Source of the DNA: Epiperipatus broadwayi
Taxonomy: Eukaryota > Onychophora > Udeonychophora > Euonychophora > Peripatidae
Length of the DNA stretch: 64,000 nt
Direction of reading: 5' to 3'
Assembly (NCBI GenBank): GCA_028023455.1
Contig: JAQFVV010000030.1
Span: 4,668,501-4,732,500 of the forward strand
Shown here in pieces: positions 37,324 to 49,500 of this stretch (the stretch's first letter is position 1; each line of letters opens with the position of its first letter). Both the position numbers and the translations under genes were made by a program. The notes under the pieces are model-generated. The model had not been told where the DNA came from, did not search any database, and saw only the letters and a program-made list of their open reading frames with translations.

Positions 37324-37587
37324 TATTATCATGGTTTTATAGTAAGAATTATATTATTAAGGTAAGTGGATATTTGTAAAGATTTAAATATATATTTTCA
37401 AGTTATGAAAAGATAATATATAATTTACACTTTAAAAATATGCCATCATAAATTTGTCTTATTTTGATCGTGTCTGAACCTACCCTGACACCTCTCTGAG
37501 GAGTGCCAAAGCACAAAACCATGGTCAGGGGTTTGGGGAGGGGTTCCTGACAGAGATATTTTAAGTGCTGGCTCTGGCTAAGCATTT

Positions 37588-37625
37588 ATCATAAAGCTTG
37601 TAGAGGAATTGGCAATCCTCATTGT
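37588..37625 (+). repeat. Inverted repeat partner of 42070-42108
   Basis: AAAGCTTGTAGAGGAATTGG plus CAATCCTCA is present here and, inverted, about 4.5 kb away. The inter-repeat DNA includes two SINE/LINE blocks. It may be the end of an unrecognised element. Confidence 0.5.
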
Positions 37626-38691
37626 TTATAACTTACAGGCTTAAGAGATAGGGTCATATGATCTATGACTTATTTTGACTACTTATTTTGATTATTTCAA
37701 ATGTCTCTCAGCACCCCATAGTAATATAATTATCACTTCAGAAGGTCACATCATATTACAATAACATTATTTGTTTCTGCTAATACTGCATTAGTACTCA
37801 CATTACCAATCTATATATGTCTGAGATTTTTATCCTCAAGCTAATTATAGCTATATAGTTATTTCCCCACTAAATGTTAAATAGTTGTAGACTGCCTTAT
37901 ATAATTTATTATTATTGTAGGTACCTACATATTAGTCGGGATGGCAAAATTTTAGTCTTCATTAAAATCACTATGATAATCTATGACTACTAAATATTTA
38001 ATAGTACATTTTATTTAATTAAATAAGTAAATTTAACTTTCAAAGATAAGTTGTTGAAGATCTCTAGAATATTTTTATATCTACCACTGATCTACTTATG
38101 CTTTAAAGATGGCCATCTTTGCCACAAATATAAATTGACATTAATACAGAAAGTGGAAATGTTATTTACAACTTTGTTAAAAATGATGCTTTAAATCTTT
38201 ATAAGTTAAATTTATTTAATTAATTAATTAAAACGTACTATCAAATATTTAGCTGTTATAAATAATTATAAGTAATGAAACTAAAGTTTCACCGTCAGGA
38301 CTAATTTATAAGTACTTAATTTTATTATTAATTTATTGGTTTATAATTTCATACAAATTTAGTTGTTGTACAAAGGTAAAGAACAAATACTACCTATAGA
38401 AGTATTACACATCTTCCATTAGCTTTAGCAGTCACATATATTACAATCACATTTTTAATTAGCCTGCACACTGTTCACCTAACCAACTCAGATTAATATG
38501 GAAAGTGGCTCTCTAACTAATAATCACTAAATACCCATATATTGGCTATGTAATTTGAAATGGTTCAAAAGCTCTGAGCAAATCTATAAAAGCAATATAT
38601 AAATCACTCCTTTGTTCTTAATACTTGTCTTCCATTCACCGGCAAGAAAGCGATAACAATGATACATATTGCAATCCTATCTATTCCCTTT

Positions 38692-38804
38692 TTTTTTTTT
38701 TCATATGTCATAGCATCGGCCGGGATGCGAACCCACACCCGTCTGCAACCAACTACTTGCTTGCAAGGCAGGTGCGATGACCACTCGGCTAACAACTCTT
38801 GACT
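38692..38804 (-). repeat. tRNA-derived SINE with target duplication
   Basis: Minus-strand reading has box A TAGCCGAGTGG, an anticodon arm of tRNA-Ala/Cys style (CCTGCCTTGCAAGCAAG), box B GGTTCGCATCC, then GACATATG and a poly-A tail. It is flanked by TATCTATTCCC with TTT following (38678-38691 and 38805-38818), a perfect target duplication. It belongs to the same family as 37238-37323 and is the more complete copy. Its insertion splits a LINE relic. Confidence 0.85.
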
Positions 38805-38819
38805 TATCTATTCCCTTTA

Positions 38820-40000
38820 CTTTTAAAAACTGGAATAGAAGCAAGCTTAAGATCATCAGGCAGCACAACTTCATGGATCTACATATTCCTAAAAAAATTC
38901 CAATATTTTTTAAGCTAAACATATCACTACCATGTATTAAAACTTCTCCAGGTATTTTATCAGGATGTGCCACCGTTCTATTCAAAATATCATTAACAAT
39001 ATACGAGAATGTCATTGCTGGATTTAATAGGACTGTGATACTGTTTCTCGCCTCCATATGCTAATTTTAGCGCATCAAAAAAAAAGACCTAGAGTAACCA
39101 TAATTAGCACGTCTGTATCTCCATTGAAGTTTTAATCCACTAATCATTTTTAAGCCTTCTTTATAATCAATAAACATCTGCCTTCAAATCTCCATTTTTT
39201 TTTATAAAGCTCCCCATTTATTATTCTGTCAAGCAGAAAATGCTATTTACTTTTAATCAAATCACTAATAATTAGATCATTAGAAAATCAATCATGATTC
39301 TTTTTAATGAACCCAAGAATAGATTTATTTCCATAATACATTCCTTAAAAAAATTCTATACTTCATTTAATATGAATGGTGTTTAATAGTTATTGAAGTT
39401 TAATACACATATTTCTAAAAGATGAACATCAGTTTTTTTGTTAATATGATTAGAATAAGATCTACTTTTTAAGGCATCAAATAATTTTATATCGTGGAAT
39501 TTACTAATCTAGAACCCAGCGAATAATCTATGCTTATGTTTATATTTTATGATCTCATATTCTGACTCTTAACTATAATGTAATCTATTAAATGCTGCCA
39601 TATTTGAGCATGGATGCATCCATGTTTTTATAGCATTTTTCTACCTAAACAAAGGATTTGAGATTTGCAAAAATTCAATAACAACAGACCACTTGAATTG
39701 ACAACATAAATATCATTTCCAACAACTTTTAGCCAAAGTCTACTATTTATACCAATGGATGTATTAATGTCTCCGAGAAATGTCTAATGATATGGCTGCA
39801 ATAATATTATTAGGCAAAGAATAAAATCTTTCCTTCTATGAATTCTTGGAATCTAAAATTGGAGCATGGGCACTAATAAAATAATCATCAGTACCATTGT
39901 GGAAAGCAAGATTTAATACCATTAGTCTTTCATTGATGCAAGAAATTTCAACAATAATCTCATATAAATTGTATATAGAATTTTTTGAGTTATTAACAGG
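38820..40000 (-). pseudogene. LINE relic (RT start and endonuclease)
   Basis: On minus, about 39960-39560 reads as endonuclease, including LGDINTSIG, LLLNFCK and a CIHAQIWQHLIDYIIVKSQ block that corresponds to the conserved W-x-HP-x-S-x-H-x-LIDYVIVR segment. About 38960-38820 reads as RT start (KIPGEVLIHG, then a FKV-KG segment). Numerous stops. The same LINE family occurs at 50930-52330 and 23155-23530. Confidence 0.7.
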
Positions 40001-41823
40001 TTCTCAATCCTTAGAACTTCATGTTAGTAGATTTTTGCATTACAATATTTTACCTGCTACAATGAATAAATAAAAGAAACTAGACTGGATAATTTTTTTA
40101 CATCTTGTCTTATAAAATATAACCTTTTTTCTTTTAATCAGATCTCAATGTTAGACAGATTTCATTTGTTGTTAGCATTGATGAAGATTTTTAGATCAAT
40201 CTTATTTTTCCAGGCATGTTGAGAAAGAGATTTTAAGATATGTATATAATAATTTTTATCAATGACAAAAACCTTCCTTTATTTATAAATAACAAAAATT
40301 CACAAAAGAAATCTACTCTCTTCCAAGTGAAGAAATCATAAAATTTTATTATAAATTTTTGTAAACTTGCTGATTGGAACATTATTAGTTTTTTTTTTTT
40401 TTAAATTAGATTTATATGTGTCATCTTGTACTATTAATATATATAATATCCATTTGCCATAAAACCAAAGGTTCCTACAATTAATTTATAAATAATCATT
40501 AAAATACAAAATTACTGACCTGTTTGTTCTAAAAATTACAAAATGCTTGAAATTTTAAGAAGTTAATTTAATTAGACAAAACGACTATTAAACAAGCATT
40601 AGTAAAAAAAAAACCATTTTCTTGCTAAAAAACTAATAAAGCCAGAAATCTATTACGAAAGTTTATTTTCACTGCCATCTAGATTACAATATTTTTCATG
40701 ATTGTCAAGTTAATTCTCGAGTGAAAATACAATTACTAGTGCCAAAAGCAAAATAAAGTAGGCTCCAAAAGTCAAAAATTCTATCTAGTAAATATCACAT
40801 CGCAACAATTACATAAATTGTATTCATATAAATCATTTTAATTCTTTGAATTTAAATAACGGCAATGATATTAAAGTTCTAAAAAACAATATCATATTCA
40901 TTACTCCTATCTTACAACTTAATTTATGATCCGTTGTACTTTATTTTTTATTTTGTAATTTTATCATTAGAGATTATTAAACATTTTTCGCAGCATTAAT
41001 AAACTAATATATTCCTAACATTCTCTTATTGTCTTTTTATTTATATTTTATTATTTCGGTTATAATTTTTTCTGTTAACATGAATAACTATTTTAATTGT
41101 TATTGGCTACATTATTTTTAATGCGTAAGCTTGCGGTTAAGACCTGTAGAGGTCCCTACCTTCGCATTTTCAACCACACACGCTTTAGATTTATTGCCTT
41201 AGTAAATAGCAAATAAAATAAATAACTTACTCATTTAAAATTATAAAAAGATTCCTGCTTCAACTTCTCTAGAAACAGAATTGATGAAATATATAAAAGT
41301 GTTGCATAGAAATAAATTAAATTACAGCGATGAGATAGATGAAAGAATTGTCAGATTAAAAATGGTAGCCGAGCAAGAAATTATTTAACAGACTATACTT
41401 TTAAATTATTGGAAAATTGATTTTCTGATGTAAGAAATGATAAAAAAAACTAGAACCAAGATTTGTAATAGATAATAATCTATCAAATATTCTCATTAAA
41501 CATTTTGTTTAGAATTTGGTTTTATACGGAATACAGTTGTGGACAATTAAAAAAAAAGTTTGAAAACTAGGGATATGACTTTACAGAAGAATGCCAAAGG
41601 TAAGCCAGAAATATAGGTTAAAAACAAACATATTATAAAGAATAGTTAAAAAAAAAAAAAATTTATTGAGGAAATAATGTTTGAGAACATGCTATAGAAA
41701 AAGAAAATATAAAAATATGTTGAAAGAATGACCTCCCCTGAAAATATGCCCTGAGCCATCTTTTGGAGCAAAAATTAATACAAGACCTAGACTTATTTCC
41801 AAAAAAAACACAGTAGAAATATG
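40001..41823. other. AT-rich DNA, nothing assignable
   Basis: No domain, terminal repeat or RNA gene found. Confidence 0.5.
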
Positions 41824-42055
41824 ACCAGGCCAACTCCATATCAGACTTAATTTTTTCAAGGATGTCAGTAACATCTGTTTGCTCTCTTACCCATGCATTT
41901 AGTTTTCAATGTCTTCTTGTTACTTTTAACATGTATCTCTCCATAGTTCTTTGAGTGATTTGAAGTCTCTGTATTGCTCTCCTGTTAAGTCTCAGATACA
42001 TAAAGAAGAACTGGTAAAACACATTTATTAAAAATTTCATTTTCTAACACATCAG
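41824..42055 (-). pseudogene. RTE-type LINE 3' fragment
   Basis: Nucleotide similarity to 31365-31610 of the large RTE element, for example GAAGTCTCTGTATTGCTCT and AAGAACTGGTAAAACAC. It covers the region after the RT palm. A 5'- and 3'-truncated insertion. Confidence 0.8.
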
Positions 42056-42910
42056 GTATATTTATAAATAGTGAGGATTGCCAATTCCTCTACAAGCTTT
42101 GTGATATTTATAGCTCAATCAATATAAACAAAAAATATTTTAAATAAAAATTGCTTTCCTATGATATAAAACCAGTTGAATTTCATACATATTTTCTTTT
42201 TATTAGAAAAAAAAAACGCATGGCTAACAAACTATTTTGTTTTTCATGTACAACTTGTTAACCAAAATATTCTATCATAATAGCTAGTATTGAATTATCA
42301 ATTTTCATATTTAAATTTGACATTTGTAATTTTGATTTTCTCATCTTTATTATTTTTTTATTAATAAAACTAAGATATTCAAATCCTGTCAATAAAATAT
42401 TAATCAGATAACATTTATCGATAGATTGGTTCATTTTCCAATTACAATAGTTCTAAAAGAAATTTAAAAATATATATAATGTGAACCAAAGAGTTTATTA
42501 GGGAATATTATTTTTATTATAATGATATAGATGCATACAAATATTACTAAATTGGTTGTATTACATAATTCATTACGGGTGTAAAAGAAAATATTATTTT
42601 CACTATGAAGAAAATCTAAGAATTATTGTTACATCAGCAAATGGCAATATAATTTGGTATTATCATGTGCATTTAATTTAAAAATTGCTTCTATAAAGTA
42701 AAATCCTACAGAGTATTACATATATCTTTGGATTACCATTATGCAATAACAGCAACTAATGGCATAATTCCATACTACTGTGAATTTAATTCAGGAAATT
42801 GCTTCATGAACTAACTAGTCATACCATGCCTGCAAAATCTAAAAATTGCTATCACAAATATGTAGCTTTAAAAAAATGTGCTGATGCCAAAAAATATTAT
42901 AGAACTCTAT

Positions 42911-43006
42911 TCTGGAAGCAATGAGTGGCATTACTGTATGGAGAGAGTTCTGCCTGTTTTAAAAACAGTTATGTGCTAGCATAAGAAATAGTGATCATGT
43001 GATGTT
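42911..43006 (+). repeat. FB1 fragment (outer arm)
   Basis: Runs from ATGAGTGGCATTACTGTATG through TTCTGCCTGTTTTAA to GTGATCATGTGATGTT, one outer arm only. No ribozyme core. Confidence 0.75.
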
Positions 43007-43549
43007 ATAAAATCAGTAATGAAATATTAAATACAACTCTGAAAATAAAAGGGGGAGGAAAGGAAAAATCTATTGGTCCTTTTTGATCAATGTAACTTGA
43101 TAAAAGAATTAAGAAAAATAAAACCCGACAAATAAGACCTTTATCAAAAAAAAAAAAAAACTTAATTTAAATACATTATCCTAATACAATTTTCAGAGGG
43201 CTTAAAATATATTTTTAAAAAGTGAAGGTGATGAAAATACCAAGATTAAATTGGATTTTCTTAGAGCTTATAAGAATATCTAAAAGAATGAAAGCAATTG
43301 TAAATATGTTGAATACCTTAACGCATCAATTTAATAAATTTATAATTTTGGAAATAAAGAAATGTGTTTAAAACTTTTTAACGAGTAAAATGAAATCCTC
43401 TTCCATTCCGATTATGTTTGGAAATTAATTTTCAAACTGTTTACATTGATAAAAACAAAATAAACCTTGCATTATGAAAAAATTAGTACAATTTGAAATA
43501 TGCTAATAGAACTTAGTATACAATAAACATGAATCAATATTAATACTAA

Positions 43550-43795
43550 CCAAAGTTTATATTTTCAGTACTGTCAATTTCCCACAATTCCTTCCAAAGC
43601 AATATTCTGCAGAAATTAAAATACGTAATTAATGTATACATTTAATTTTTCGTTAAACTTTTAAAATATATATTTGTATTAAAAAACAAAATACGTATTT
43701 TAATATCGTTGGATATTTAAATTTTATAATTTGATTATTTATCAAAACATTTAACATTTTTACCAATAAAAACTTGGGAATAAAATCATACCAAA
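43550..43795. promoter_or_regulatory. Probable NDUFS6 promoter, maybe bidirectional
   Basis: The region lies directly upstream of NDUFS6 exon 1. On the minus strand a donor-like TTTG/GTTAGT at 43549-43550 could end a non-coding first exon of MRPL36. The interval also has a GGGAAATTGACAGT block resembling, imperfectly, nuclear promoter motifs of mitochondrial genes. All of this is inference from gene order. Confidence 0.3.
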
Positions 43796-43942
43796 ATGGT
43801 TTCTTTATTAACAAATTCTGTTAAAGCGTCTCGAAATTTAAGTTACACTAGACAATTTATTGGTTCTTTATCAAGTATCAAAAGGAATTTTAGCAATATT
43901 CGAGAAAAGGATCCCGAAGATATTATAACTCATACTGGACAG
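43796..43942 (+). CDS. NDUFS6: NDUFS6 exon 1 (complex I 13 kDa subunit)
   Basis: The ATG sits in a good context (CCAAAATGG). Exon 1 encodes 49 residues: a Ser/Arg/Asn-rich mitochondrial import sequence without acidic residues for the first 34 or so, then REKDPEDIITHTGQ. The last five residues, THTGQ, are the start of the conserved mature part of NDUFS6. The exon ends at CAG/GTATAG, phase 0, the same place where I recall a human intron (THTGQ before VYDDKDYRR). NDUFS6 is a zinc-binding accessory subunit of the matrix arm of NADH dehydrogenase, needed late in complex I assembly. The upstream divergent neighbour is MRPL36. Confidence 0.9.
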
Positions 43943-44580
43943 GTATAGTTTTATATCAAAAAACTTAAATGACCTTCGATTTTTTTATTTTTAGTGTCAA
44001 TAGTTGCTAGTTTTTCTTATTCAACGTGACATTGACAATTAAAATGCTATTCAAGTTTTTCAAATGTCTATAAAATTGTGAATCTCTCAATTTATTACTG
44101 TCTAAAAATAGAAATAATTGCACTTATTAATACTTGGATCACTTTTATTGGAAGTTGTCTTCATTTTAGCAATATTTTGTAGGCTTATATTTACTATTTA
44201 GCATGTTGATTATTTTTTAAAATTTAATTATTTACAAAGTATCAGAAAGGAATTATAGAGGCAGAAGATCAAATTCAGCTGGATTTGTTGTTACATCTGG
44301 AAAAAAAGATTTGGAATCTTCTTATATAAGATGTCTATTTTCTACGTCGTAATTTATTGGTTGATTGAAAAGATTTTGCTTGAACATCCAAAAGGGAATT
44401 AATAATTTTTATTAGTCATTCATTAGACTAGAGATTATTCATTAGTGAATAATATTTCTGTAGTGTAATTTTTACTTTACCACTCTCATGTAGGAACTGG
44501 TATTTATTTGCTTTTAACATCTTGTGGAGGAATGTAATCTTATACATATGACCAGAGATGTGAAAAAGATCTATGATTCA

Positions 44581-44640
44581 CAAGGTGCACATTTCATGCT
44601 GAACCAGCATTCCTCAGTTGACCAGATTACAATCTCCTAT
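44581..44640 (-). ncRNA. Hammerhead ribozyme, FB2 variant (left arm)
   Basis: CUGAGGA core (N7 is G), a perfect 6 bp stem II AUGCUG/CAGCAU with loop GUU, and GAAA. The closing pair of stem II is A-U where most copies have G-U or G-C, so it is a compensatory change. Confidence 0.5.
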
Positions 44641-44699
44641 ACATATCTTTATCTTTGTTTAGTGTGTATATAGATAGCAAATTACTGCAATTTAATTGA

Positions 44700-44760
44700 T
44701 AAAGATATGTGTAACTGATGAGTGTTGCTACAGCATGAAATGTGTATCTTGGGGATCATA
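44700..44760 (+). ncRNA. Hammerhead ribozyme, FB2 variant (right arm)
   Basis: CUGAUGA (44715-44721), stem II GUGUUG/CAGCAU with loop CUA, GAAA (44737-44740). One stem II pair is U-G where the other copies have C-G, which retains pairing. Sense strand relative to NDUFS6. Confidence 0.55.
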
Positions 44761-44939
44761 GATCTTTTTCACATGTCTTTGGTTATATATATATGATTAC
44801 ATTCCTTCTCAAAGTATTAATAGCATATAAAAACCAGGTCCTACTTGCATGAGATTGGTGTAGTGAAAATTACATTACAGAAATATTATTCATTATCTAG
44901 AAGGGAAAATCTTGATTTAAGGTGAATCCTAGGGAATGA

Positions 44940-46080
44940 AATTTGTATTGAGTTTGAATATTTGGTCTATTTAATAGGTTTATATATATATATATGAAGC
45001 AACTTTCTGATATTTAATAAATTTGTGGTAAAATAAAAAGCCATTGAAATAAAATATATTATTTTCCATGATAATATTTAAATGGGTATCTGGAGTTTTA
45101 CTAAAGTCACATTTCTCCAAACTCTTTGAGACATGGTATTTACCAGTAGAATATGTTGGTACTAAGATTGTCACCAAGCAATTTCAGCCAACTTTTGAAG
45201 ATCATTTCTAGAACTTAATTTAGACCAGACCTTAGATAAATTTAAAAAATAAGATAGGTTATAAGTCTATTTCTAAATCGTTTCAAAGGTTATATTCAAA
45301 TTGTGAGACTTTCCTCTATTTTTATATTGGAAAATGAGCATATTGTCTTTCTTGGATTAGATGTAAGATCAGTTTTTCATATATTTATTAAGAAATGTTT
45401 TTATTTCTAGAATGGATCTCTTTTATGAAGACGAAGTATCTGCATTCTCTATCTGGAAGATCACTGATGAATATTTTAACTTAAGTAGGTGAAAGAATTT
45501 AACCTCCTGGGAGATTGTTCTGTAAAATTTTGTATCTAGTATGATTATCATTTAATGTTACTTTATTTTTTTTTTATTGGAGAATATTTTGTGAAGTAAA
45601 TTAATGAGTTTTGTGTAGTTAAAGATTTTGGATATTTTTTGAAGACCATTTTTTCGCATAGAATCATTAGCTAAGATTAGGTCAGTGAAAATAGCACCAA
45701 GTTTTAGTTTATTTTGAAATGTCTTTTTATTGTGAGTTGTTAACGATAAAATGTAGCCACAACAGCTTTTTATTGATCTGAATCCAGCTTTATAAAAAAA
45801 TTTTCAACTGTTGGCATAATTGATGATATTTATTCTTTCAAACAGCTTTTAGAGAACATAATAATATTGGGCAACAGTTTTTTTGGTTCATTGATAAGTT
45901 TAATTGGTATTACAACTGCTTATAGCTTTGCCTTTAAGGCAAACTTTTGAAGTAGTTTCTATATTAATATTGCTAAATAGCATTGGCCAATTATATTTTA
46001 GGCATTAAATTTTTTAGAAATTCTGGAAATACGCCATCTACTTTTGAGGCCTTTCATGATTTGAGAGATGTTCATCAATA
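44940..46080 (-). pseudogene. Jockey-like LINE reverse transcriptase relic
   Basis: On minus, pieces line up as RT: YKAGFRSIKSCC, then LTTHNKKTFQNKLKLGAIFT (RT motif A region, with the family form LTTHIENGFQ..TGAVFLDL), YTKLINLLHKIF, an IHISDLP-like block for the region before YADD, and near 45177-45070 a GDNLSTNIFYWK-like C-terminal segment (family form WGA..LR..ALSYSTAEYCAP). Stops and frameshifts throughout. The clade assignment to jockey-like elements comes from these blocks. Confidence 0.65.
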
Positions 46081-46298
46081 TCACCATATATTCGGACTCT
46101 CAGCTGCAAGGTTTTATTCTGCATTATGATTTTGATGAGAATCCGCCAAAAGCTAGCTTAGTGCTATTAAATATAAATTTAATTCTTATACCTTTTTATA
46201 TTAACTTGGATATCTCAAGTTTTCAAGTATTAATTGATATTAAAGGATATATGAAAGAAAATTTTTTAATTCTGCTATAACGATAAACTTATTCTATT

Positions 46299-46516
46299 AA
46301 TTCAAAATACAGCAAAACTCTCCATATAGTAGTGCCATCTTGTGCTAACAAGAGCAATCAATGGATGCCAGAAGGCTTGTGCATAAAATCCCTTCTGGCA
46401 TCCATTGATTGCTCTTGTTAGCACAAGATGGCACTACTATATGGAGAGTTTTGCTGTATTTTGAATTGTTTAATAACAATTATTGTGCTAGTATGAGATA
46501 GTGATCATGTGATGTT
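46299..46516. repeat. FB1 palindrome with perfect 77 bp arms
   Basis: 46299-46375 and 46391-46467 are exact inverted copies, separated by a 15 nt loop. The outermost 15 bp of each arm (AATTCAAAATACAGC) are not part of the FB1 consensus yet are duplicated too. To the right, one FB1 outer arm continues to GTGATCATGTGATGTT. The hammerhead core is deleted in this copy. Perfect identity implies a recent origin or gene conversion. Confidence 0.9.
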
Positions 46517-49500
46517 ATTCTATTAATCTTAAGTTTTTAATTCAGATATTGTTTATTTGATTAGCAGTAACATTATATAAAAATGACCAGGTCTTCTGAC
46601 TATATCTTATAAAATGTTGTTTTTGTATGGTTTCGCTACACTTTTTTTTATACTATCATTCAGAAATTTTATAAATTTATGAGCAAATTCTGTTTTTTTT
46701 TTTTTGTAGACAAATATGTGTTAATTCACTGTTGATTTTGTTCAAACCTGGAATGAAGTTCTTGATAATTCTTAAAGGATGGATTCTTTAGTAATTGTTT
46801 TTAAAAAGATATACAACTTTTTGTAATAAATAAGAGGAAATTAATGTGATTATTATTATTCCATTCATGATATTCATTATTAAACCATCAAACATCACAT
46901 GATGTAAGGAGGGTTTTGCCTCTGTGATATTCATTATATTGACTATTTAGATTTCTTAAATTCCATTTCAAAACAGGTTAACTTTTGACTATGGAATGTG
47001 AATTCCAAATAGGATTAGACATAATTTATGTTGACAAGAGGGAAGGGGTTAATTTTTTGTTAAAATAAAACATATACCAAGAATTATGTTCGATTATCAA
47101 CAACTCTAATAGAATGTTTCTGCTTGCTTGGCATCATAAAGTAAATGCATATTGAAATTCATATATTCTAAAACTTGACAACTTGCTTTGATTCTCATTT
47201 TGTATAAATATAGAAAGATCTGGAAGAGGAGGATAGGACCAGTTTCATAAATATTGCATATATAAAAATTGTGTTTTCAAATTGTGATTCAATTTTCAGT
47301 AGGTTAGTTTAGAAGAAAGGTAATAATACAATGTTGAGAATGTATCTATTAAGAACAGTGTGGTACATTATAAACTTATTAAAGAGTTTTGGAAAGTTAA
47401 TTCAAATAAATATATCAGAAAATGTAAGAATTAAAGGGGAAATGAATATTATAAAGTTATTGTTTCATTTACTTTATTAAACAGTTTTAATATTCAAGTG
47501 AAAGACTGGTAATAATGCTAATTATTGCAGTAAAAACATGTTTGTTTTCACAAATTATTAATAATTACATGTTCATATGTTTTATTTACTTAATGTTATT
47601 ATTATGATTTTATATTTTTAAATTTCTAACTAATGGTTTTATCTTAAGCAATAATTTAATTTACGATCTAGTTTGATTTATAGATTTCTAGCCTAAATAT
47701 AATAAATTATAAATAGTAATAATTAGCCATTAAGCTAATGCACATGCGCTGTGTGGATTTTAACTATAAATGAATACTCTCACTTTCTAAACACAAGATA
47801 AAGTCTTTGTGAAAAGATAGAATGAATCCATCTATCCTTTCAAAGCAAACTATTAAATATGGGCAAATCTTAAGCATTTGGAAATGAGAGTGTGAAGATA
47901 TTAAACAATCACTTTAAATTACCTTTAATATGCCTGAATGAATGATGCTAGCGAAATTTACTAGAATTTATGATACGTCGTTCTTAGTTGAAATTAAACA
48001 TATGTAAATAAGACATTTATTTTATATATAATAATAAAAAAACAAGAAAATAATTTCAATAAAAATTATTAATTTGACACAATTTGATTGTCAGGGAGTA
48101 ATTCTTAATAAAAGACTTTGCTGAGGCTTTTCACTAAGTGAAACAAAGCAATGGTGAAGGCATATAAACCAAAATGATAATTTTAAATATTATAATTAAT
48201 GAAAATAATGTTACTGAAATAATAATAATAATGATTGGGACAAGAAGGGGATTAAGGAGTTGAAAGAATATATTTATTGTAAGTTTTTAAGGATCGTTTA
48301 ATCAAAAATTTGATTTGAACTTAGAGTGAAAGAATTAGACTTTCAAATTGACAGCTGGGCTAAAATTTAAAGGCAGTTTGGCACCTGCAATAAGGTAATC
48401 ATAAGTTTTTTAGATAAAGAATACTATATTTATATCTTTGATTCAGATGAGAAAGGGAGTAGAATTTAGCAAAATGTTTGAAGTATATATGTTGTATTTG
48501 GATAGAGTCTAATGACTAGTTTGAGAAGAAATGTTTTTAAACCAAAATTCAATACTTTTTGATGAGGTCTAGAAATAGTCGTAGAACAAATGGATATAGA
48601 TTACAGACAACCTCAAAAAAATAAGAAAACTTGCATTAACTGTAGATAAACCCAGAATATCTGAGTAATGGGAAATTTAATAATAATTCTTTATACATTA
48701 TGGCAGTGGGAGTTTAATAAGTGAAGTATGTCAAGAAATCAAAGAAAGTGAAAGAAAAATATCAATTGGAACATTAACAGTAATTTGCATAAAAATTTAA
48801 ATTGAAAGAATCGGAAGTTGTGATGAGAAAAATTATAGTTCAGCTTTTTTTTTTTTTTTTTGCAAAACATGAAAAAAAGAAAGAGCACCAAACTGTTGTA
48901 GGAAATCCATATTTATTAAAAATTTGGGGGTAAAAATTTTATAGGTTTTTTTCTAGGAAGGAAACCTATGTGGTTATTTATAAATCCTAGTATATTATAA
49001 TCTATTGTAGACTAAGTGAATTTGGTCTGGAGGTAGACCAAATTGATATCAAGGGAATCTAGGTATTTGATCGTATTAAGCACAGCACAGATATCTATAC
49101 AACAGAACTAAAAGTAAGACAGAAGGGGGCTCAATATTTGCTGAGCACGAAAGAACTGCTGGCCAAGCCTTCCAACCAACAACTGCCAAGATGATCTGCA
49201 TTGAAAGAAATTATGCTGAATGCTAGGTCAAAGAAGCCTGCTATATATATATCGAGCAACCCCGCAGCTATAAACAGAAGAGAAGCTTGCTTCTGCATTT
49301 CCAAAAAATGGATGCTATAGTTAATTTGCATAAATTTACTTAAGGCTTTATTACAAGCATTTCTTAATTAGTAACGAGGTATGATTATGGGAACTTAGAC
49401 TTCCCAAAAGTGCTTCGATGATTAATTAAGATTATTAATTACTACATTATATAGCTTCATTACATGTGCGTAAAGCACAATTATAGAGTTATAAATCGTT

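Larger units (their letters stand above)
44428..44900. repeat. FB2-variant foldback in NDUFS6 intron 1
   Basis: The arms 44428-44660 and about 44690-44900 are inverted copies. The outer ends share CTAG..ATTATTCATT and AATATTTCTGTA. Each arm carries an FB2-type hammerhead pointing outwards from the centre. The arms are diverged (several percent), so it is not new. Confidence 0.7.

Noticed and set aside
38692-38804. A functional tRNA gene
   Set aside because: No complete cloverleaf acceptor stem, poly-A tail and target duplication present, so it is a SINE.
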